DNA of 64,000 bases from Sphingomonas sp. PP-F2F-A104-K0414 (GTDB lineage Bacteria > Pseudomonadota > Alphaproteobacteria > Sphingomonadales > Sphingomonadaceae). This document shows, one piece after another, positions 46,650 to 54,586 of the stretch. Each line of letters opens with the position of its first letter. The stretch's first letter is position 1. Made by a program: the position numbers and the translations under genes. Below the pieces are notes generated by a model, which saw nothing but the letters and a program-made list of their open reading frames with translations, was not told the DNA's origin and ran no database searches. The stretch lies in contig NZ_SLYD01000001.1 of assembly GCF_004340945.1 (NCBI RefSeq), positions 186,001 through 250,000 of the forward strand. Direction: 5' to 3'.

Positions 46650-48932
46650 TCAGAACGCAACCTTGAACTGGCCGCCGATGATCCGCGGTTCGTTGATCAT
46701 GCCCGTCAGGTTGTTGAAGTCGATCGCGGAAATGCTGCGATACTGGTTGGTAATATTGCGAACGAACGCGCCGACCTCATACCCGTGCGGCGATTTGTAG
46801 CCGACCTTGAGCCCGCCTTCGAGCGACGACTTGCCGGTAAACTCGACGGCTTCGTACAGGAAGAAGTTGATACGGCTGCGATAGACCCAGTCGGTGTACG
46901 CGTAGACTTCGCCGCCATTGCCGAGCGGGATGCCGTAGCGCGCGGTCCAGTTGGCGATCCAGCGTGGCGCCTGGGGAAGGTCGTTGCCGTCGATCACCGC
47001 GAAGCCGTTGACGATCGGATCGAGCACGGTGCAGGTCGCGCACACCCCGACGCCGATGTTCCGATCGCGGATCTCGGTGAAGTTGTAGCTGCCGCTCGCG
47101 GTCAGCGTGAGCTCGGGCACTGGCCGCGCCTCGAACTCGCCCTCGACGCCGTAGCCGATCGCCTTGTTCGCGCTGATCAGCCGCGCCGAATTGCTGCTGC
47201 CGCCGACCGCGGTGATCTGCAGGTCCTTCGTGCTGTACCAATAGGCGTCGAGCGAGAAGTTCACCTTCCGATCAAGCAGCGTGCCCTTGAACCCGCTCTC
47301 GCCCGAGAACGTCGTCTGCTTCGGCGCGGTGCTCTGGACGCTGCCGAAGGTCACGCGGTCCTGGATCGCCGGCCCCTGATAGCCGGTCGCGAGCCGCGAA
47401 TAGACGTTGATCGCGGGCGTCAGTTCATAGGTTGCGCTCGCATCCCAGGTGACGTTCGAGCCACGGACGACCGCACGCGCCGGCAACGTGTCGCTGATCC
47501 CGCTGCCCGGAATCGGTGCGGTGACGAGGTCGTTGCGATAGTCGTGCGAATAGCGGACGCCGGCGCGCAACGTCAGCAACTCGACCGGCTTGGCCTCGAT
47601 CGATGCGAACGCGCCGTAATTCTCGTTGCGGTTGTCGTGGTAGATATCCTGATCGAGGTCGGTCGCGCGCGAACCGGTACCGCCGAACGCATAGTCGTAC
47701 TGGTGGTACCGCAGCGTCTGGTGGAAATAATACAGCCCGCCCTGCAGGCGAATGCCGTTCATGTCCTCGCTCGCGTAGCGCAGTTCCTGGCTGAACTCCT
47801 TGGGCTTGGTCAGGCCACCGGTGTTCGACGGGAACAGCCCGACGCCGATCGCACCGATCGTGCCGCCAAGGAACGTATAGTTGTTGCCGCCGTCGACGTC
47901 GCCCGTGCTCTCGACCTTAGCCTGCTCGTAGCCGGTGACCGAGTAGAATGTGCCGATGCCGTCGAGATGATAGTCGAGCCGGAGGTTGGTGCCCCACTGC
48001 GTCAGGCTCTGGCTGGTATAGCCGTCGAGCGTGGCGTGCTTAGGGTCGAACCCAGTGTTGAAGTCGTTCGTGCCCGGCTTGAACAATCCGGCGCGGAAGA
48101 TGCGCGGCGATCCGGTGAGGTCGCGAACATGGACGTTCAGCAATGCGTTGAAGTCGCTGCTGGTGTAGCCAAGCTGGAAGCGGCCGGCGACATCGCGATA
48201 GCCCTCGAGCTTGCGGTCGGCGTTGCCCGTCGTGGAGTCGTTCTTAACCCAATCGTCGCGCGACTGGATGATGCCCGAGGCGCGGAACGCGAAGCCGTTG
48301 CCGATCGGCAGATTGAGCGCAGCCTCGCCGTTGATCGTGTTGTAGGTCGCCCAGGATCCGGTCGCATAGCCCGAGACCTTGTCGGGGTTCGGCTTGGCGG
48401 AATCGATCTTTACCACGCCGGCCGGGGTGTTGCGCCCGAACAGCGTGCCCTGCGGCCCACGCAGCACTTCGACGCTTTGCAGATCGAAGACCGGGAACGA
48501 CTTCAACATCGGGTTCTCGAGTGCGACGTCGTCGTACACGACCGAGACCGGCTGCGCGGCGTTGGGATCGAAATCGGTGTTGCCGAGGCCGCGGATATAG
48601 AAGCGCGGGAACGTGCGGCCGAACGACGATTCGACCTGAAGGCTCGGCGTGCGGCCAGCGAGAAAGCGGATATCGAGACCGCTCGAATTGAGCACGTCGA
48701 GCTTCTCGCCGCTGATCGCAGTGACCGCGAGCGGCACGTCCTTCGACGATTCCTGACGGCGTGTCGCGGTGACGACGATCTCGCCAAGTCCCTGATCGCC
48801 GGCCGGATCGCTGGCAGTCTGGCCAGTTGGCGCTTGTTGCTGCGCGACGGCTGGCGCGGCGAAGACGAGGAGTGGCGCGCTGGCGGCCAACAACCGGGCG
48901 ATGGCAGACGTACGAACGGGCAAGCGAATCAT
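46650..48932 (-). CDS. TonB-dependent receptor downstream of nucleoside hydrolase
   Basis: A 760-residue outer-membrane receptor. ATG at 48932 is preceded by a G-rich ribosome site and opens a signal peptide ending near APAVAQ; the open frame further upstream runs into the repeat region and is not coding. The TonB-box-like EIVVTATRRQESS, the plug motif FYIRGLGNTDFD, and EVLRGPQGTLFGRN are clear, and the C-terminus is GGQFKVAF. The plug and C-terminus resemble the TBDR at 58236-60578, so the two are paralogs. The upstream same-strand neighbour is a secreted nucleoside-hydrolase-like gene; a nucleoside or related ligand is possible but unproven. Confidence 0.92.
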   Translation of the reverse strand: MIRLPVRTSAIARLLAASAPLLVFAAPAVAQQQAPTGQTASDPAGDQGLGEIVVTATRRQESSKDVPLAVTAISGEKLDVLNSSGLDIRFLAGRTPSLQVESSFGRTFPRFYIRGLGNTDFDPNAAQPVSVVYDDVALENPMLKSFPVFDLQSVEVLRGPQGTLFGRNTPAGVVKIDSAKPNPDKVSGYATGSWATYNTINGEAALNLPIGNGFAFRASGIIQSRDDWVKNDSTTGNADRKLEGYRDVAGRFQLGYTSSDFNALLNVHVRDLTGSPRIFRAGLFKPGTNDFNTGFDPKHATLDGYTSQSLTQWGTNLRLDYHLDGIGTFYSVTGYEQAKVESTGDVDGGNNYTFLGGTIGAIGVGLFPSNTGGLTKPKEFSQELRYASEDMNGIRLQGGLYYFHQTLRYHQYDYAFGGTGSRATDLDQDIYHDNRNENYGAFASIEAKPVELLTLRAGVRYSHDYRNDLVTAPIPGSGISDTLPARAVVRGSNVTWDASATYELTPAINVYSRLATGYQGPAIQDRVTFGSVQSTAPKQTTFSGESGFKGTLLDRKVNFSLDAYWYSTKDLQITAVGGSSNSARLISANKAIGYGVEGEFEARPVPELTLTASGSYNFTEIRDRNIGVGVCATCTVLDPIVNGFAVIDGNDLPQAPRWIANWTARYGIPLGNGGEVYAYTDWVYRSRINFFLYEAVEFTGKSSLEGGLKVGYKSPHGYEVGAFVRNITNQYRSISAIDFNNLTGMINEPRIIGGQFKVAF

Positions 48933-49082
48933 GGATGGTCCCCCCTTGGGCTTCGAACATCCTCCGGCGTCGATCCGTGTGACCCGGATCCGTCCCCGAT
49001 CGGTAACACCGCTGTAACGTGCTGCAATAGGCGCGATCGGGCACGATGCATTTTTGCCGGGCACCGCGACATCTTTGCCCCA

Positions 49083-49172
49083 GTCGGCGCTGCCGACGCG
49101 GTGATGGTCAACGTCGGCGCTGCCGACGCGGTGATGGTCAACGTCGGCGCTGCCGACGCGGCGATGGTCAGC
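49083..49172. repeat. Three tandem copies of a 30-bp hairpin unit
   Basis: The units are at 49083-49112, 49113-49142 and 49143-49172. The first two are identical and the third differs at two bases. Each unit contains GTCGGC-GCT-GCCGAC, a perfect 6-bp hairpin. The third copy covers the stop codon of the nucleoside-hydrolase gene, and the array continues into the leader of the TBDR, 151 bp from its ATG. Confidence 0.9.
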
Positions 49173-50289
49173 GCTGCGGAGGTCGGGTATACAGCGTCCG
49201 CATGGCCGCCTCCATCTTCGCGCGGTCGACTTGCAAGACGACGGTCTGCGCGCGTTCGCCAAGGTGGGGCCGGTACGCGTCGTGCCAGGACAGCGTATCG
49301 CCGTACCCGGCGGTCTGGCTGGTGTCGAAATCGATGTAGAGCGTCTCGGCGCGCGTGACGATGGCGGGCTCCAGCCAGGCCATCGCCGCAATCTCGTCCC
49401 ACATCGGAAACCCCGGCTCGAGCCCGGTCTGAAGTGCATCGGTGAGCGGGGTATGCGCCGGTTTCACGCTGTCCAGAAAGCCGCGCGTCCACTGCGTCCC
49501 CGTCGACGGATCAATCGGCACCATCGTCACCTTCGGCCACGCCCCGTGCGCCATGATCCGCGCCGCTTCGGGATCCCAACGGATGTTGAATTCGCGGCGC
49601 GGCGTGTTGACGAACTCGCGCGCAAATTCCGCAGCCGCCGGCGTGTCGAGCGTCTGCCTCGGATGGAGACTGCCGCCCATGTAGACCAGTTCCTTCACGT
49701 TCGCAGCAAAGCCCGGATCGAGGCTCTGCGCGATCGCGATGTTGGTCATCGGTCCCGTCGCGAACAGCGTGATCTGGTGCGGATGTGCGCGCACCATCCG
49801 GACGAGAAACGCGGCGGCGATTTCACCCGACGGCTTGGTGACCGGATCGCCGATCGGCAAGCTCGGGACGATTGCGGGCGACGGCGTACCCGGGGCCGGC
49901 TGGATCTCGGCGCCGGATGCAGGCTCGGTCCACGGCCCTTTGAATTCGAGCCGACCATATTGCCCTTCCCACCGCCTGGTTGCCTCCTGCGTGTTGAGGA
50001 GCGGAAAGGTCGCGCCCGGCACCACCGGCACATCGGTACGCCCGAGGATCTCGACCGTTCGCAAGGCATAGGCGGTCGCGGTATCGCGCCAAACCGAGCC
50101 ACTGGTCGTGGTGATCCCCAGCACGGCGACATCGGGCGCCTGGAGCAGCAGCGCGGGGGCACCGTTCAGTCCCACCACGTCGTCGTCGATCAGGACAAGA
50201 CGTTTGGCCGGCATATCCTTAGCCACGCCCGCGATGGGAAAGGCCAGCGCCATGAGCGCCGCGAGACAAGAGGCCGAAACTGTTCGCAT
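49168..50289 (-). CDS. Secreted nucleoside-hydrolase-like protein with altered metal motif
   Basis: A 373-residue protein of the inosine/uridine-preferring nucleoside hydrolase fold. The start at 50289 opens a signal peptide (MRTVSASCLAALMALAFP, cleavage near GVAKD). Family landmarks are VLGITTTSGS, TDVPVVPGA, LFATGPMTNIAIAQ, VKELVYMGGS, EFNIRWDPEAARI and VTMVPID. The calcium-binding DTDPGxDD motif near the N-terminus is replaced by LIDDDVVGLNGAP, so only one of its Asp clearly remains. The enzyme may use a different metal set or substrate. It probably forms an operon with the downstream TBDR (235-bp gap) and acts in the periplasm. The ribosome site is weak, so the start is less certain. Confidence 0.82.
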   Translation of the reverse strand: MRTVSASCLAALMALAFPIAGVAKDMPAKRLVLIDDDVVGLNGAPALLLQAPDVAVLGITTTSGSVWRDTATAYALRTVEILGRTDVPVVPGATFPLLNTQEATRRWEGQYGRLEFKGPWTEPASGAEIQPAPGTPSPAIVPSLPIGDPVTKPSGEIAAAFLVRMVRAHPHQITLFATGPMTNIAIAQSLDPGFAANVKELVYMGGSLHPRQTLDTPAAAEFAREFVNTPRREFNIRWDPEAARIMAHGAWPKVTMVPIDPSTGTQWTRGFLDSVKPAHTPLTDALQTGLEPGFPMWDEIAAMAWLEPAIVTRAETLYIDFDTSQTAGYGDTLSWHDAYRPHLGERAQTVVLQVDRAKMEAAMRTLYTRPPQR

Positions 50290-50515
50290 GGGCACGCTAC
50301 ACTCTTCTCTGCGGATGATGTCTACGGATGATCGGCGCGAACATCCCCTGCCCGCATCGCAGCCGTCAATTGCAAAGCGGCAGCTCCCCTTTTCAGTCGC
50401 TATCGAGGGTGCACGATCAAGGCATGGTCGACATGTGCGTCCGCCGCCTCTTGAATTCGTTTCGGTGCCCGTCCAACTCTCCGCCACGAATATTCAGCGA
50501 AGGTCGTTCCGTACC
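50290..50515. promoter_or_regulatory. Divergent intergenic region, nucleoside hydrolase / htpG
   Basis: This 226-bp region should carry an htpG heat-shock promoter and the promoter of the nucleoside-hydrolase operon. A CTTG at 50450 could be a sigma-32 -35 core, but no convincing -10 follows at 17-18 nt. Confidence 0.3.
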
Positions 50516-52423
50516 ATGACTCCAGACACCGCTTCCATCGAACCCCAGACGACGACGCCCCACACTCACGCCTTCGAGGCGGATGTCGCGCGGCTGCTGC
50601 ACATGATGGTGCACTCGGTCTATTCGGATAAGACCGTGTTCCTGCGCGAGCTGATCTCGAATGCTGCCGATGCGTGCGAGAAGCTGCGCTACGAGGCGTT
50701 GAGCGCGCCCGAACTGCTCGGCGACGAGACCCGCACGCGGATCGCGATCACGCTCGATCCCGAAGCGCGCACGCTCACGATCGAGGACAACGGCATCGGC
50801 ATGACCGCCGACGACATGGGCGAGGCGCTCGGCACGATCGCGCGCTCGGGCACCAAGGCGTTCATGGACCGCATCGCCGCCAGCTCGGGTAGCGAGGGCG
50901 CACAGCTGATCGGCCAGTTCGGCGTCGGCTTCTATTCCGCGTTCATGGTCGCCGAAAAGGTCGACGTCGTCTCGCGTCGCGCAGGCGCCGACACTGCGTC
51001 GGTCTGGTCGTCGGATGGTCTCGGTACCTACACGATCGCACCCATCGACACTGCCGAAGCACCGTCACGCGGCACTCGCGTCGTGCTCCATCTGCTCGAG
51101 GACGCGACGTCGTTCACCGATCGCTTCACCGTCGAGCGGCTGATCAAGGATCAGTCGGGGCATGTCCCGGTCCCGATCACCCTGCGCGAAAAGCCCGATG
51201 CCGAGCCGGTCGACATCGCCGATGGCGCCGCCTTGTGGACCAAGCCCAAGTCCGAGATCAGCACGGAAGATTATGCCGATTTCTACCGCAGCGTCTCCGG
51301 CCAGTTCGACGAGCCCGCGCTGACGCTCCACTACCGCGCGGAAGGCGTGCACGAATATTCGGTGCTCGCGTTTGTGCCGGGCGCCAAGCCGTTCGACCTG
51401 TTCGATCCCGACCGCAACGGCCGGATGAAGCTGTACGTCAAGCGCGTCTTCATCACCGACGATGCCGAAGTCCTGCCGCGCTATCTTCGCTTTATGCGCG
51501 GGCTGGTGGACTCGTCGGATCTGCCGCTCAACGTCTCGCGCGAGATGATCCAGGAAAGCCCGATGCTAGCCGCGATCCGCAAGGGCGTGACCGGCCGGGT
51601 GCTGAGCGAACTCGACAAGCTCGCGACACGCGATGCCGACGCGTATGCAAAGATCTGGGAGAATTTCGGCGCGGTCGTGAAGGAAGGACTGTACGAGGAT
51701 TTCGAACGCCGCGAGGCGCTGCTCAAGCTCGCGCGCTTCAAGACCACGACGTCCGGCGGCGCATGGCGTTCGGTCGCCGACTATGTCGGCGCGATGAAGG
51801 AGAACCAGACCGCGATCTATTATGCGGTCGGCACCGATCTCGACCGTCTTGAAGCCTCGCCGCAGCTTGAAGGGTTCCGCGCGCGGGGCATCGAGGTCTT
51901 GCTGCTGCCGGACTCGGTCGACGGGTTCTGGGTGACGGCGGGCATCGACTCCTACGGCAAGCCGTTCAAGTCGGTCACGCAGGGCGCTGCCGATCTCGGG
52001 CTGATCCCGCTGGTCGATGGCGCGGAGGCCCCCACCGCCGATGCCACGCCCGCAGTCGCGGACTTCATCGCGTTCGTGAAGACCACGCTGGGGGATGCGG
52101 TATCAGAGGTACGCGCGTCCGAGCGGCTCACCGACAGCGCGGTCTGCCTGGTCGCGGCGGACAGCGGGATGGACCGCCAGCTCGAACGCATCCTGGCGGC
52201 CAGCGGTCAGGCGATGGCCGCCGCCAAGCCGGTGCTGGAGATCAACCCGCGCTCGGCGTTGATCGCCAAGCTAGCCACGCTCGGCGAGGACGAGACGGCG
52301 CTGCGCGAGGATGCCGCACACCTGCTGTTCGACGAAGCGCAGATCGCCGATGGCGAGCGGCCGCTCGATGCGCGAGCATTTTCGGCGCGGCTGAGCCGGC
52401 TATTCAAGCGCGCGCTCGGGTAA
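50516..52423 (+). CDS. htpG: Molecular chaperone HtpG (Hsp90)
   Basis: A 635-residue cytoplasmic Hsp90. The N-terminal ATPase shows LRELISNAADACEKLRY, IEDNGIGMTADD, IARSGTKAF and GQFGVGFYSAFMVA. The middle domain shows LYVKRVFITDD and LNVSREMIQES. The C-terminal dimerisation domain shows the last MEEVD-less bacterial end. ATG at 50516 is chosen because the Hsp90 homology (HAFEADVARLLHMM) starts soon after; the open frame further left is non-coding. It is convergent with modC, with a hairpin terminator between them. Confidence 0.97.
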   Translation: MTPDTASIEPQTTTPHTHAFEADVARLLHMMVHSVYSDKTVFLRELISNAADACEKLRYEALSAPELLGDETRTRIAITLDPEARTLTIEDNGIGMTADDMGEALGTIARSGTKAFMDRIAASSGSEGAQLIGQFGVGFYSAFMVAEKVDVVSRRAGADTASVWSSDGLGTYTIAPIDTAEAPSRGTRVVLHLLEDATSFTDRFTVERLIKDQSGHVPVPITLREKPDAEPVDIADGAALWTKPKSEISTEDYADFYRSVSGQFDEPALTLHYRAEGVHEYSVLAFVPGAKPFDLFDPDRNGRMKLYVKRVFITDDAEVLPRYLRFMRGLVDSSDLPLNVSREMIQESPMLAAIRKGVTGRVLSELDKLATRDADAYAKIWENFGAVVKEGLYEDFERREALLKLARFKTTTSGGAWRSVADYVGAMKENQTAIYYAVGTDLDRLEASPQLEGFRARGIEVLLLPDSVDGFWVTAGIDSYGKPFKSVTQGAADLGLIPLVDGAEAPTADATPAVADFIAFVKTTLGDAVSEVRASERLTDSAVCLVAADSGMDRQLERILAASGQAMAAAKPVLEINPRSALIAKLATLGEDETALREDAAHLLFDEAQIADGERPLDARAFSARLSRLFKRALG

Positions 52424-52435
52424 GCGGTTTGCGTC

Positions 52436-52459
52436 CTCCCCACCCTACGAGGTGGGGAG
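52436..52459. terminator. Hairpin terminator between htpG and modC
   Basis: The 9-bp arms CTCCCCACC (52436-52444) and GGTGGGGAG (52451-52459) enclose a 6-nt loop between two convergent genes. There is no T tract. The shape is close to the extragenic repeats found elsewhere in the window. Confidence 0.65.
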
Positions 52460-52469
52460 AAGGCCGGTT

Positions 52470-53069
52470 TCACATCCGGACCACGCGCGTCCCGATCCGT
52501 TCCGCTTCGGCCGGGTCGTGCGTCACCATCAGGATCGGCAGCTTCAGCACGTCGCGGACGTGTTCGATCGCAACGAGCACTTCCTCGCGTCGGGCGCGAT
52601 CCAGCGAGGACAGCGGTTCGTCGAGGAGCAGAAAGCGCGGGTGGCTAAGCAACGCGCGGCCGATCGCGACGCGCTGCGCCTCGCCGCCCGACAATGTGCG
52701 CGGCCAGCGATCCAAGAGGTGACCGATGCCTAGGAATCCAATTTGCTCCTCGAACGCGTCATGCTCGCGGCCGGCGCCGTAGAGGAGGTTCGCCCGGACG
52801 CGCATATGCGGGAACAGGCGCGCGTCCTGAAAGACATAGCCGGCGCGGCGACGTTCGGGGGGTACGTCGATGCCGTCCCCGAACAGCGTGTCGCCGTCGA
52901 CCGCGATGCGGCCGCGGTCCGGGCGTAGCAGTCCGGCGATCATGTTGAGCACACTCGACTTGCCGATACCGGACGGGCCGAACAACACCGTCGCGCCTTC
53001 CCCCGCGTTCAGCGTCAGCGTGACCTGTGCATCGCCAAGACGCTTCTCGATATCGATCTCAAAGGACAT
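52470..53069 (-). CDS. modC: Molybdate ABC transporter ATPase ModC, short form
   Basis: A 199-residue ABC ATPase. Walker A is FGPSGIGKSSVLN, the Q-loop is YVFQDARLFPHM, the signature is LSGGEAQRVAIGRALL, and Walker B is FLLLDEPLSSLD. Typical ModC proteins are ~350 residues with a C-terminal molybdate-binding MOP domain; that domain is missing here, leaving only the nucleotide-binding domain. It overlaps modB by 11 bp and is the last gene of modABC. Confidence 0.9.
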   Translation of the reverse strand: MSFEIDIEKRLGDAQVTLTLNAGEGATVLFGPSGIGKSSVLNMIAGLLRPDRGRIAVDGDTLFGDGIDVPPERRRAGYVFQDARLFPHMRVRANLLYGAGREHDAFEEQIGFLGIGHLLDRWPRTLSGGEAQRVAIGRALLSHPRFLLLDEPLSSLDRARREEVLVAIEHVRDVLKLPILMVTHDPAEAERIGTRVVRM

Positions 53070-53748
53070 GGAGCCCCCGTCCCGCGCGTCGCGTCAGCAG
53101 TTCGGACGCGATCAAAGCGATCAGCGATAACCCCACTGATACACACGATAAGCGCCATACCAACGCGTCGGCACCGGGCTGCTGGAGCGCCGAATAGATC
53201 GCGAGCGGCAAGGTTTGCGTTTCACCCGGCACGTTCGAGACAAACGTGATCGTCGCCCCGAACTCGCCGATCGATCGCGCGAAGCCGAGCACCGCGCCCG
53301 CCAATACACCCGGCACGCTGAGCGGCAGGGTGAGCGTCCAGAAGACGCGCCACGGCCCCGCACCCAGTGTCCGCGCGGCATTTTCAAGTCGACGGTCGAC
53401 CGCTTCGATCGAGATCCGCATTGCGCGCACCATCAGCGGCAACGCCATCACGCCCGCCGCAATTGCCGCGCCGGTCCAGCGGAATAACACCGTGACGCCG
53501 AACCAGTCCTGCAGCCACGCGCCGATCGGGCCATTGGGACCGAACGCGAGCAACAGCAGCCAGCCGGTCACGACCGGCGGCACCACCAGCGGCAAATGAA
53601 TCGCCGCGTCGACCACGACTTTACCCGGAAAGCGGACCCGCGCGAGCAGCCACGCCAGTGCGAACGCGATCGGCAAGGTCACCGCCATCGCCACGCCGCC
53701 GACCTTGAGCGACAGCGCGACGATACCCCATTCGGCTGCATCGAGCAT
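53059..53748 (-). CDS. modB: Molybdate ABC transporter permease ModB
   Basis: A 229-residue inner-membrane permease with about five helices. The EAA-type loop that contacts ModC is around NAARTLGAGPWRVFWTLTLP, followed by GVLAGAVLGFARSIGEFGATI, which is highly typical of ModB. It starts with the base right after the modA stop (TAGATG) and overlaps modC by 11 bp. Molybdate import would serve the PaoABC enzyme and other molybdoenzymes. Confidence 0.95.
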   Translation of the reverse strand: MLDAAEWGIVALSLKVGGVAMAVTLPIAFALAWLLARVRFPGKVVVDAAIHLPLVVPPVVTGWLLLLAFGPNGPIGAWLQDWFGVTVLFRWTGAAIAAGVMALPLMVRAMRISIEAVDRRLENAARTLGAGPWRVFWTLTLPLSVPGVLAGAVLGFARSIGEFGATITFVSNVPGETQTLPLAIYSALQQPGADALVWRLSCVSVGLSLIALIASELLTRRAGRGLHVL

Positions 53749-54507
53749 CTAGCGCGCGGAAAATCCGTAGCGGACGAAGATCGCCTTGCCCGCGGGCGAA
53801 ACGAGGAAACGACGGAAGCCCTCGGCCTCCGGGTTCGTCGATGTCTTCAGCCGCGCGATCGGATAGGTGATCGCGGGGTGCGTTGCGTCCGGGAAGACGC
53901 CAGCGATACGAACCTTGGCCGATGCCTTGGCATCGGTTGCGTAGACGATCGCGAGCGGCGCCGCGCCGCGCTCGACCAATGCCAGCGTCGCGCGGACATT
54001 CTCCGCACGCACCACTTTCGGCGAAACCTGCGCCCAGACGCCGAGGTTCTCCAGCGACGCCTGCCCGTACTTGCCGGCCGGGACCGCAGTATCCGCCATC
54101 GCCAATGGTCCGGCCGTGAGGACGCGAACAAGGGCTGCGGGCGGGCGCACCGGGATCCGCACCTTGCTGCCCGCTGGCGCCGCGACGACGAGGCGGTTGC
54201 CGAGGAACGTGACGCGGGTGCTTGCGACAATAAGGTTTTTCGCCGCGAGTTGGTTCATCCAGTCCTCGTCCGCCGACACGAACAGATCCGCGGGCGCACC
54301 GGCCTCGACCTGCCGTGCGAGCGCCGATGACGCCGCGAACGAGATTGTCGGCTTTACATGCCCCCTCTTCGCCCATGCGTCGGCAGCGGCAGTAAGCGAT
54401 TCCTGTAGCGAGGCTGCAGCGAGCACTAGCGGCGGGCGCTGCTGTGCCTGGGCACCCGTCGCGCCAAGGCCGACCGTCATCACCAGCGCCGACGTCAGAT
54501 ACCGCAT
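53749..54507 (-). CDS. modA: Molybdate-binding periplasmic protein ModA
   Basis: A 252-residue solute-binding protein. The signal peptide is MRYLTSALVMTVGLGATGAQAQ. The mature part starts LVLAAASLQESLTAAAD, and FAASSALARQVEAGAPADLFVSAD is the oxyanion-binding region. GDxxxVPAGKYGQASLENLG (here as MADTAVPAGKYGQASLE) is typical of ModA. ATG at 54507 is preferred over 54534 because GAGGGG lies 8 nt upstream and the signal peptide then starts normally. It is the first gene of modABC. Confidence 0.94.
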   Translation of the reverse strand: MRYLTSALVMTVGLGATGAQAQQRPPLVLAAASLQESLTAAADAWAKRGHVKPTISFAASSALARQVEAGAPADLFVSADEDWMNQLAAKNLIVASTRVTFLGNRLVVAAPAGSKVRIPVRPPAALVRVLTAGPLAMADTAVPAGKYGQASLENLGVWAQVSPKVVRAENVRATLALVERGAAPLAIVYATDAKASAKVRIAGVFPDATHPAITYPIARLKTSTNPEAEGFRRFLVSPAGKAIFVRYGFSAR

Positions 54508-54586
54508 GCTGCTTGCCCCTCGAACTTTGCGCATACCGATATATAGCGCGGGACCATAACGCTAGCCGGTTCGATATGTTGCGCGC

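Noticed and set aside
49083..49172. CRISPR array
   Set aside because: There are only three directly adjacent 30-bp units without spacers and no cas genes, so it is a tandem repeat.
48933..49439. N-terminal extension of the TBDR frame through the tandem repeats
   Set aside because: The signal peptide starts at the Met at 48932. The upstream frame is composed of the repeat and overlaps the nucleoside-hydrolase gene.
50440..50480. Sigma-32 heat-shock promoter for htpG
   Set aside because: A CTTG is present, but the expected C-T-rich/TAT -10 element at 17-18 nt was not found.
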